This document shows, one piece after another, positions 54,539 to 61,220 of a stretch of DNA of 64,000 bases. Numbering within the stretch: the stretch's first letter is position 1; each line of letters opens with the position of its first letter. The stretch covers positions 1-64,000 of the forward strand of contig JAWQFQ010000029.1 in NCBI GenBank assembly GCA_035967975.1, read 5' to 3'. The notes beneath the pieces were generated by a model. The model ran no database searches, was not told the origin of the DNA, and was given only the letters and a program-made list of their open reading frames with translations. A program made the position numbers and the translations under genes. The stretch comes from Scytonema sp035967975 (GTDB lineage Bacteria; Cyanobacteriota; Cyanobacteriia; Cyanobacteriales; Nostocaceae).

Positions 54539-54817
54539 CTAGCTATCCTATTTGATTTGTGAAAATTGCGAAATCCCAGAAACCCGGTATCTTAAAGATA
54601 CCGGGTTTTTCACCTCTGACGCATGATGTACGGATGAGTATGTGTGTGCGATCGCTTCACAAATGTCTTAATAGTATACGGTTGAGTTAATTTTGTCTTT
54701 GCGATCGCACTATAAACGCTAGTAGCAATCAAATCTATAAACTTGGCATAATTGAAACACCTACTTAACATAATGATAGATGGTAAGCGTTCAGCACTTT
54801 AGCCGTCAGCAGTCAGC
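54539..54817. repeat. Spacer with ACCCGGTATC palindrome
   Basis: AGAAACCCGGTATCTT...AAGATACCGGGTTTTT at 54578-54610 lies upstream of the CHAT gene. The rest has two HIP1 sites and GTCAGCAGTCAGC units near 54800, directly before the transposase fragment. Confidence 0.72.
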
Positions 54818-55201
54818 TTGGAAAGACATTTCGGGCGTTCTCTAGACGTTTGGAATAAAACAACCCGTGAAGTTCAGTTTTATCTAACTAGTTTGGACTG
54901 CGATGCTAATAAATTAGCGCAAGCTATCCGTCTGCATTGGGGCATTGAAAACAGTTTACATTGGACTTTAGATGTTACATTCAATGAAGATGCTTGTCGT
55001 GTTCGTACTGGTCATGCTCCACAAAACTTGTCATTGCTGCGACGCATAGCACTTAACGCATTAAATTTGGAGCAATCGTACAAGCGTAGTAATCGTCAAA
55101 AATCGAATCGAGCTGCTATGGACAATAATTATATGCTGACAGTTCTTGCTGCCTGTTTGTCCCAATATAATGATGATATTTCTGAATCCGCTTGTCAATA
55201 G
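54818..55201 (+). pseudogene. ISAs1-family transposase, C-terminal fragment
   Basis: About 115 residues of DDE-type transposase: TTREVQFYLTSL, then LAQAIRLHWGIENSLHWTLD, NEDACRVRTGHAPQNLSLL and LRRIALNALNLEQ. The catalytic N-terminal two thirds are missing, and the only start is a TTG in repeat sequence, so it is non-functional. The right boundary near 55215 coincides with the break in the integrase fragment. Confidence 0.85.
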
Positions 55202-55217
55202 CATTTGAGATGCGCTT

Positions 55218-55387
55218 ACCCTGATGTCAGATGTCAGTAAGGTACACGCTTCACGAATACGGCAAGCACTAAACAGACATACACCAAACAAGGTTCGGTC
55301 ACGGTCGTTACTCAACCCGTGGCTGAAAATTTCTTGTATCTCTTGTTGGGTAAGGATTTTCGCTTTACCGTGCCGATTGACTTTCAT
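55218..55387 (-). pseudogene. Tyrosine recombinase/integrase, N-terminal fragment
   Basis: The minus frame starts MKVNRHGKAKILTQQEIQEI and continues DRDRTLFGVCLFSACRIREA, typical of the catalytic-domain start of small cyanobacterial tyrosine integrases (the Arg of CRIxEA is the first catalytic Arg). After TLLTSDIR it runs into the ISAs1 fragment. The remaining integrase with the other catalytic residues is absent. Confidence 0.75.
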
Positions 55388-55389
55388 GA

Positions 55390-55506
55390 CCCAACTGTTG
55401 TTGACCCTGTATCACAGTCTACGGTTTTTCAGGCTTACCAGTTTAGTACTAAACTCGTAAACCTTGAATCGCCCAACTGTTATTGACCCCATATCACAGT
55501 CTACGG
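55390..55506. repeat. Pair of 35-base direct repeats at the integrase start
   Basis: CCCAACTGTTGTTGACCC at 55390 and CCCAACTGTTATTGACCC at 55472 each continue to ATCACAGTCTACGG (55390-55424 and 55472-55506). The spacing is 82 bases. The first copy begins two bases before the integrase start codon. They could be recombination (attachment) or repressor sites of the former element. Confidence 0.7.
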
Positions 55507-55526
55507 CTGATGTGGTACTGGTAAAA

Positions 55527-55561
55527 TGAAAAAAGAAACCCCTCACGTAGAAGGGTTTCTA
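55527..55561 (-). terminator. Terminator of the DUF6887/6888 operon
   Basis: On the minus strand AGAAACCCTTCTACGTGAGG followed by GGTTTCTTTTTTC forms a stem of AGAAACCC/GGGTTTCT with a short loop and a T run. It lies about 45 bases beyond the stop at 55605. This is a good Rho-independent terminator. Confidence 0.72.
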
Positions 55562-55604
55562 TACTTTCAACTAGAAACTGGTAGTCTCTCTGGATTGCCA
55601 GTTT

Positions 55605-55787
55605 TTAACTTTTTCTAAACATTTTCGGTAGTTCTGTGTCTAGTTGGTCGGGCAATATGGTAATTCTGTTCGGTGAAGCCCTTAACATATCGACGTATTT
55701 GTGAAAAGCTTCTGTGTCTTGGGGATTTTGGCGAACGTAGTCGCGCAATTCTGCTCTACTCATACCTTCAAAATTCGATACCGTCAT
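55605..55787 (-). CDS. Small DUF6887-type protein
   Basis: A 60-residue protein with MSRAELRDYVRQNPQDTEAF, related to 3772-3984. It overlaps the end of the DUF6888-like gene by 20 bases. Function unknown; the pair resembles a toxin-antitoxin unit in size and arrangement. Confidence 0.72.
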   Translation of the reverse strand: MTVSNFEGMSRAELRDYVRQNPQDTEAFHKYVDMLRASPNRITILPDQLDTELPKMFRKS

Positions 55788-55956
55788 ATTTTATCCTCCC
55801 ATCAATACCAATCTCTACTTCTATTGTGTCTTCAACAATCATGTAAATGCAATTAGTTCGCTCATCATACCGGGTCATATTGATGTCTTGTAACAAATTG
55901 CTAGCTTGTACACAAACTCGAAACAGCGTTCTTAGTTGAGCTATTGTTGGTTCCAT
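55768..55956 (-). CDS. Small DUF6888-type protein
   Basis: A 62-residue protein with LRTLFRVCVQASNLLQDI, YDERTNCIYMIVED and a beta-rich C-terminus (IEVEIGIDGRIKY). It is the full-length relative of the fragment at 3635-3775. The preceding gene ends 3 bases upstream. Confidence 0.72.
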   Translation of the reverse strand: MEPTIAQLRTLFRVCVQASNLLQDINMTRYDERTNCIYMIVEDTIEVEIGIDGRIKYDGIEF

Positions 55957-55959
55957 GAA

Positions 55960-56220
55960 TTAAAGTTCAATTCCTCCATCAAAATCATCTGGGTTATCAA
56001 CATCAATCACAATAGCTTCTTGTGGCTGTTTTATCTCATTGAGGTTTACTTGGCTAACTGATTCTACAGTGGTTACTACTGGCTGTTTACCTTCTAAATA
56101 CCTGAGATAAAATCCTATGGCATCTTCTATAAACTTTGCTACTGGGATATCTAACGCTTGTGACCACTGCTCAACTTTAGATTGTTGATACTTTTTAATC
56201 CTGACCTTATCAACCTTCAT
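55960..56220 (-). CDS. Small hypothetical protein, possible RHH-type regulator
   Basis: An 86-residue protein with an N-terminal basic helix pair (VRIKKYQQSKVEQWSQALDI and AKFIEDAIGFYLRYLEG) that resembles the helical part of ribbon-helix-helix antitoxins, and an acidic C-terminus (VIDVDNPDDFDGGIEL). It is the first gene of the DUF6888/DUF6887 operon and so may be its regulator. Confidence 0.55.
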   Translation of the reverse strand: MKVDKVRIKKYQQSKVEQWSQALDIPVAKFIEDAIGFYLRYLEGKQPVVTTVESVSQVNLNEIKQPQEAIVIDVDNPDDFDGGIEL

Positions 56221-56392
56221 TGCATAACCTCACTGACCAATCCCTTAAGGTTGTCGAAGTTTCAACGGGTTTCAGCTTTCAGCCCGAATTTTAATTCAGG
56301 GCTGATAACTGCGGTAAGGCTTATATTATGTTCGGATGAACGCTTACACTAGATTTGGGCGTTGCATGCGCTCTTAGCGCAACTACAAACAG
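56221..56392. repeat. Spacer with inverted hairpin repeat, copy 4
   Basis: TGCATGCGCTCTTAGCGCAA followed by CTAC (56363-56386) is the inverted form of the repeat at 4324, 30382 and 45608, with one extra base in the loop. An AACGGGTTT/AGCTTTCAGCCC repeat lies at about 56262-56283. Confidence 0.65.
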
Positions 56393-56800
56393 TTAACCAG
56401 AAGCGGGTTTTTGAGTCCGTTGTTCAATATCCTCTAGTGTTTGTAAGACTAAACGTTTGGCTTGTAGTCGCCAACCCCACTTTTGGACTCGAATTGCGAT
56501 CGCAGTCCCAACGACAGTAGCAATCAAATCTAATGGTTGCATAAAAGAAATTCCCAGTAGCAACCCCAACCCAGCAATACCCCAAAAAGGTAATGCGACT
56601 GTTTGACGTTGCTTTTCTACAAGCTGACTGATGGGGTCGTTAGGTATGTCTGCAATCAGTGCTTTTTTTACCTCTTCCTGTTCTTTTGCAGAGACAGAAA
56701 GACCAATCTTTTGCCGTAGCTTTTCTATTTTACGGGCATCGGTGCTGTATTGCGCCAGTTCATCCTCAGCCATGAGAATCAAGCGTTCATATTGTCCCAT
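56393..56800 (-). CDS. Small membrane protein of unknown function
   Basis: A 135-residue protein with a charged N-terminal helix (KIEKLRQKIGLSVSAKEQEE), two hydrophobic segments at about 72-106 (WGIAGLGLLLGISFMQPLD and LIATVVGTAIAIRV) and a basic C-terminus. I do not recognise a named family. It looks like a genuine gene with regular composition and is monocistronic. Its function cannot be stated. Confidence 0.6.
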   Translation of the reverse strand: MGQYERLILMAEDELAQYSTDARKIEKLRQKIGLSVSAKEQEEVKKALIADIPNDPISQLVEKQRQTVALPFWGIAGLGLLLGISFMQPLDLIATVVGTAIAIRVQKWGWRLQAKRLVLQTLEDIEQRTQKPASG

Positions 56801-56862
56801 TTGATTGCTATTTAGTTTCTTTTAAAGGATATATGGTCATTCTAGTTGATTCGTCAGGGCTA

Positions 56863-56895
56863 AGAAACCCGGTATCTTTAAGATACCGGGTTTCT
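56863..56895. repeat. ACCCGGTATC palindrome
   Basis: AGAAACCCGGTATCTT...AAGATACCGGGTTTCT, almost identical to the spacers' other copies. Shortly after, near 56930, a CCCCTACACCCCACACCC repeat appears, the reverse of the window's first bases and also found inside the RND pump gene. Confidence 0.8.
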
Positions 56896-56937
56896 GTTAC
56901 TACCCTTTAAAAACCTCTTTCCCCTACACCCCACACC

Positions 56938-58059
56938 CTATCTCTGCAAACTCCGGGGGTCGAGTGCATCGCGCAGTCCATCACCCAATAAGTTAAAGGA
57001 TAGCACTGTCAGGATAATGAGCAATGCTGGGGGCCAAATTAACCAGGGTTGCAAGACTAAGATGGATGCATTTGTCGCTAGAGAGAGCATATTTCCCCAA
57101 GAGGGGTCTGGTTGTTGAATTCCCAAGCCAATGAGACTGAGTACTGCTTCTGCTGCGATAAAACCGGGGACGGCGAGGGTTGCGGAGATAATGATATATG
57201 TGGCGGTTTGCGGTAATACGTGACGGAGGATAATGTATAATGGCTTCCCTCCCATAGCTTTTGCTGCTTGGACGTATTCTCTTTCTTTTAGAGATAGCAC
57301 TTGTCCGCGAATCACCCTTGCTAATCCCGCCCAGCTGATAAATGAGGTAATGACTACAATGAGCAAAAAGCGTTGGGTACTGGATAACCCTGGTGGTAAT
57401 ACTGCACCTAAGGTGACCAAAAGATATATACTAGGGAAAGTCATCAGCACTTCACACAAACGCATGATGATAGTGTCTGCCCAACCACCGAAATAGCCAG
57501 AAATTCCGCCAGCCAACATACCGAGGGGAAATGTCAGGGCGACTCCTATGATACCAATAAATAAACTGATGCGTCCACCAAAAAGCAGGCGACTGAGTTG
57601 GTCGCGTCCTTGGTCGTCGGTACCTAAGATGTTGTAGTATGCATCTTTACTAGCCGTGCCAAACAAATGTATATTTAAAGGAATACCGGGAAAGATTTCT
57701 ACTTCTCGCCAATTGGGTGGTAGGGGTAGATTCAACTCAAACAGACGATAGTCCCAACCTTGAACAAACAGCCGCAGGGGAGCAGGTTGGTCGAAGTTGA
57801 CAATGATTTTGCGATCGCCTGTTTCTAAATCAGTGTCTCCTTGAGTTGTCGGATAAACGTGAGGTCCGATAAAATTACCTGTTTTTTGCGAAACCCAATA
57901 AACGCGAGTTGGGGGTAACAGAGAACCATTAGGTTGAGAAGCGTATGGGTTATAGGGAGCGACAAAATCTGCTGCAATGACGGAAATATAGAAAATTAGG
58001 AGTACAATCGCTCCAAATTTTGCCAAAGGATTTTTCTTAAGTCGATACCACCAATTCAT
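56938..58059 (-). CDS. Oligopeptide/nickel-type ABC transporter permease (OppC/DppC family)
   Basis: A 373-residue inner-membrane permease. The N-terminal helix NPLAKFGAIVLLIFYISVIA is followed by a large periplasmic insertion (about 35-150) and the typical GTDDQGRDQLSRLLFGGRIS. The EAA-like loop is REYVQAAKAMGGKPLYIILR, and it ends LLGDGLRDALDPR. No ABC ATPase, binding protein or OppB-type partner adjoins it, so the rest of the transporter must be encoded elsewhere. Confidence 0.92.
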   Translation of the reverse strand: MNWWYRLKKNPLAKFGAIVLLIFYISVIAADFVAPYNPYASQPNGSLLPPTRVYWVSQKTGNFIGPHVYPTTQGDTDLETGDRKIIVNFDQPAPLRLFVQGWDYRLFELNLPLPPNWREVEIFPGIPLNIHLFGTASKDAYYNILGTDDQGRDQLSRLLFGGRISLFIGIIGVALTFPLGMLAGGISGYFGGWADTIIMRLCEVLMTFPSIYLLVTLGAVLPPGLSSTQRFLLIVVITSFISWAGLARVIRGQVLSLKEREYVQAAKAMGGKPLYIILRHVLPQTATYIIISATLAVPGFIAAEAVLSLIGLGIQQPDPSWGNMLSLATNASILVLQPWLIWPPALLIILTVLSFNLLGDGLRDALDPRSLQR

Positions 58060-58105
58060 AGGAATTATGAATTATGAATTATGAATTATGAAACTATAGC
58101 ACTTC

Positions 58106-58341
58106 TGAGAGGTTGTTTGAAAAGTAGTTGACTGTGATTTTAGGCACTTATCTATCCCCCCTAGCCCCCCTTAAAAAGGGGGGAAAATCTCTAACGGTCC
58201 CCCTTTTTAAGGGGGGGAAATCTCTAACGGTCTCCCTTTTTAAGGGGGGGAAATCTCTAACGGTCCCCCTTTTTAAGGGGGATTTAGGGGGATATTGAAT
58301 GTGCATGCTACTGATGAAAGGACTTAGAAAACATCCTCTAA
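58106..58341. mobile_element. MITE-like element B, copy 3, with amplified core
   Basis: Inverted relative of 19198-19376: ends CTGAGAGGTTGTTTGAAAAG and AGAAAACATCCTCTAAG. The internal unit CTCTAACGGTC plus a C/G-T palindrome is present three times in tandem, giving a longer core. It is non-coding; a 71-codon frame across it is only repeat sequence. Confidence 0.75.
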
Positions 58342-58430
58342 GAAGGTGTACCACCGAAGCCAATAGCCCAAGGCTGAAGAGTGCCCACTATTGTATCATT
58401 TCATAATTCATAACTCATAATTCATAACTC

Positions 58431-59309
58431 TTAAGCTCGGAGTTGTTCCATTAAATACAGATGTTCTTCCTGTTGGGCTTTGTCGTGTTCTACAACAAAC
58501 ACATTTGAGTAAAGATTTGCAATAATTTGTTTTCCCTGTTGTGTTAGAGAAAGATAACGCAATGCATCTTTAATATACTGATAAACGACATTCCAGTAAA
58601 ATTTGGCGTAGTTTTTGCGTAAATCACCGGGAGTTGCATAACCCAAAATCTTATTCATGCCAGTTTCTTCAAATTCGTAGAATAAAGAAGTTATTTTCTT
58701 TAAATACCGTGGGTCGCTTAATTGACCTATCAAATCAGCAGCACGTACTAAACCTGCAAAATTATTTGTATCTTGGTGGTCGTCTACAGCGGGTACGGGA
58801 AACCTCGTCAGCTCGATATTACGCTTAATGACTTCAGAATCTATGAGTTTGTGCCCACCAAAACGTTCATCAATAAAAAGTTTAGCTCTATCAACATGAT
58901 ATGGTGTGAGACTGGCATCAGAAGCACCAGGAGGCAAACTAACCATTTGACCATCTTGACCTGTAGAATACAACCCGTCATCTTCTTGGTCTTGCCGACA
59001 CACTCCTTTAACATAACCAATGTCATGACACAATAGGGAAATAATAAAGTGCAACCAGTCTTCGCTAGAAACACCTCCTTCACGAATATGTTTACCCCGT
59101 AAGATTTCCTGTCCGACAAGAGTCACTAGGATGGAGTGTTCTACGTTATGATAGAGGGCGTCGCTATTGGCAATATTTTCCAAAGCCATATTACCAGCCC
59201 AAGCTATAATGTCTTGGTAATCATTTTTGAAGCAGCCGTAGGTGCGACGGTAACCCTCGCGGATTTGCTCTACAAAGGCGTCTATTAAAATTTCAGTGGT
59301 ATTGAACAT
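58431..59309 (-). CDS. HD-domain metal-dependent phosphohydrolase (Npun_R2479-like)
   Basis: A 292-residue protein with HD-superfamily metal ligands: YHNVEHSILVTLV in the N-terminal part and LLCHDIGYVKG (His-Asp) further on, then FPVPAVDDHQDTNNFAGLV. The family is a conserved cyanobacterial HD metalloprotein likely hydrolysing a phosphoester or nucleotide; its substrate is unknown. Length is normal, and it is monocistronic. Confidence 0.83.
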   Translation of the reverse strand: MFNTTEILIDAFVEQIREGYRRTYGCFKNDYQDIIAWAGNMALENIANSDALYHNVEHSILVTLVGQEILRGKHIREGGVSSEDWLHFIISLLCHDIGYVKGVCRQDQEDDGLYSTGQDGQMVSLPPGASDASLTPYHVDRAKLFIDERFGGHKLIDSEVIKRNIELTRFPVPAVDDHQDTNNFAGLVRAADLIGQLSDPRYLKKITSLFYEFEETGMNKILGYATPGDLRKNYAKFYWNVVYQYIKDALRYLSLTQQGKQIIANLYSNVFVVEHDKAQQEEHLYLMEQLRA

Positions 59310-59624
59310 AGTAGTATCTCAATTGAAATAATTAGCTATCAGCAAGTCAGCTATCAGCTATTAGCTTTTGACTGACTGCTGAGGTGCTCATAGCTTGTAA
59401 ATCGATACGACTTTAGCACAGCAAATTAGAATATGTCCCTCCCCTGACACCCCTCATCCTCCACTCGCTCATATTGGCAAAGATGTGACCAAAGTCATAA
59501 AGAAATTCTAAGGAACAATACGGTAAAAGGTGTAAATTATAAGTCATGGTTAATATGTAGCAATCAATTTCAAACTTTCTTAAGCAAAAACCTGTCTAAA
59601 GAGGGTTGCGGAGGAGGCAAAACT
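59310..59624. other. Divergent spacer before the RND operon
   Basis: It contains AGCTATCAGCAAGTCAGCTA repeats (about 59332-59395) and then an AT-rich stretch with a possible promoter near 59540-59600, and a purine-rich GAGGGTTGCGGAGGAGG before the GTG start at 59625. No gene was recognised. Confidence 0.45.
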
Positions 59625-61139
59625 GTGGGTGAAGAAAGTTGGTCAAAACTCCAAGTTGATGAGTCAGCGGTGGAGGAAGATGCTAACAGTGAATATCAAA
59701 AAAGACAGCAGGGGCGGCGAAATCCGTGGCTGCTACCTTTACTTACAGGTGTGGGTTTAGGGGTATCTATCTCCTTTGGAGGATTGCGGGTTGTCGGAAA
59801 TCGTGTGTCTAGTCAATCACTAGACGTTGCAAACAAATCAGCACAACCATCTGAGCCAACAATGACTGTTACTGTCGCCCTAGCAGAAACAACCCGTGTA
59901 CCTCGGACTCTCTATACGACGGGGACTGTAGCAGCACGGGATTTAACTCCTGTGTTACCTCAGGTCAATGGCTTGCAAATTAGAAAAATCCTTGTGAATG
60001 AGGGTGATTTTGTTAAAGCCGGTCAAGTGATGGCGGTACTGGATGATTCTATTTTGCAAGAGCAAATTCGGCAAGCAAAAGCAGAAGTGGAAGTAAAACA
60101 AGCTGATGTGACTTCTAAGCGGGCGGATTTAGTATCTCGTCAAGCATCTGTGGCTTCTAGTCAAGCATCTGTGGCTTCTAATCAGGCGATCGTACAGCAA
60201 AAGCAAGCGGATGTAGCGCAAGCGAAAGCAAAGTTAAAAGATGCGGAAATTAATTTTAAGCGCAGTCAAGACCTTTCCAAGCAAGGAGCAATTAGCCGCC
60301 AGCAGTTAGATACGGCGACTACAAATTTAGCAACCGCAATTGAGGCGGTTAATCTTGCGGAGGCTAATGTCATAAGTGCTCAAGCCAATGTTATGAGTGC
60401 TGAAGCGAACATCGGTAGTGCCCAAGCAGTTGTCAAGAGCGCTCAAGCAAGTGTCACAAGCGCCCAAGCCAGTGTTAAGAGTAGTCTTGCACGGGTGGAA
60501 CAATTGAAAACTCAGCTCAGACAAACTTTAGTTCGCGCTCCTGTTTCGGGTATTGTAGCAGAGAAATTGGCAAGAGTCGGTGATGTTACGGGTATACCAC
60601 CACAAAATCAGATAGGAACTGTGGTTGGTGGGTCGCAAAAACTGTTTTCAATTATTCAAGATAGGAAGTTGGAATTGCAGGCGCGGATTCCAGAAATCCA
60701 GCTTTCAGAGGTAAGGATTGGTGCTGCGGTGGAAGTGTCTTCTGATGTTGATAGTCGGGTGCGTTTACGGGGGAACGTTAGAGATATAGAACCAGTGGTC
60801 AATCAACAAAGGCGGGAGGCGACGGTGAATATTGATTTACCTGAAACAACTTTGTTGAAACCGGGAATGTTTGCTCGTGCTGCAATTTCTACGACAACCA
60901 CAACTGGCGTAGCAGTACCACAGAAAGCCGTATTACCTCAACCTGATGGGAGTGCAATTGTATTTTTACTATCCGGTAATAATACTGTTGTCGCTCGCAA
61001 AGTACAACTGGGAGACGTGCTTGTTGGAGGGAGAGTGGAGATTAAACAAGGTTTACAACGGGGTAATCGTGTTGTCGTCGAAGGCGCTGGATATCTCAAA
61101 GATGGTGATAGGGTGCGTGTGGTCAATGCTAATAGTTAG
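59625..61139 (+). CDS. RND efflux periplasmic adaptor (membrane fusion protein)
   Basis: A 504-residue HlyD/AcrA-type protein. One N-terminal membrane segment (about 33-52, LLPLLTGVGLGVSISFGG) is followed by a lipoyl-like half (ILVNEGDFVKAGQVMAVLDD), a long hairpin coiled coil (about 145-290), the second lipoyl half (VRAPVSGIVAEKLARVGD) and the beta-barrel (LLKPGMFARAAI). The coiled coil holds many repeats of A-S/N-V-x-S-A-Q type (QASVTSAQASVKSS), suggesting growth by short duplications. It starts at GTG 59625 and is 81 bases before the pump gene. Confidence 0.92.
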   Translation: MGEESWSKLQVDESAVEEDANSEYQKRQQGRRNPWLLPLLTGVGLGVSISFGGLRVVGNRVSSQSLDVANKSAQPSEPTMTVTVALAETTRVPRTLYTTGTVAARDLTPVLPQVNGLQIRKILVNEGDFVKAGQVMAVLDDSILQEQIRQAKAEVEVKQADVTSKRADLVSRQASVASSQASVASNQAIVQQKQADVAQAKAKLKDAEINFKRSQDLSKQGAISRQQLDTATTNLATAIEAVNLAEANVISAQANVMSAEANIGSAQAVVKSAQASVTSAQASVKSSLARVEQLKTQLRQTLVRAPVSGIVAEKLARVGDVTGIPPQNQIGTVVGGSQKLFSIIQDRKLELQARIPEIQLSEVRIGAAVEVSSDVDSRVRLRGNVRDIEPVVNQQRREATVNIDLPETTLLKPGMFARAAISTTTTTGVAVPQKAVLPQPDGSAIVFLLSGNNTVVARKVQLGDVLVGGRVEIKQGLQRGNRVVVEGAGYLKDGDRVRVVNANS

Positions 61140-61220
61140 TGGTTGGTGGTTAGTGGTTAGTCGCTTTGCTAATTCAACTAACAACTAACAACTAACAACT
61201 AACAACCAACAAAATTCTTA
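61140..61220. repeat. TAACAAC tandem repeats between the RND genes
   Basis: GTGGTTGGTGGTTAGTGG is followed by ACTAACAACTAACAACTAAC, heptamer-type repeats of the kind also seen at 28031-28197. They separate the adaptor and pump genes and could form a stem (GTTAGT/ACTAAC). Confidence 0.8.

Noticed and set aside
58150..58290. Possible CRISPR or small ORF in the triple repeat
   Set aside because: The repeat is a C/G palindrome inside a MITE-like element with near-identical intervals, not spacers; the 71-codon frame only reads this repeat.
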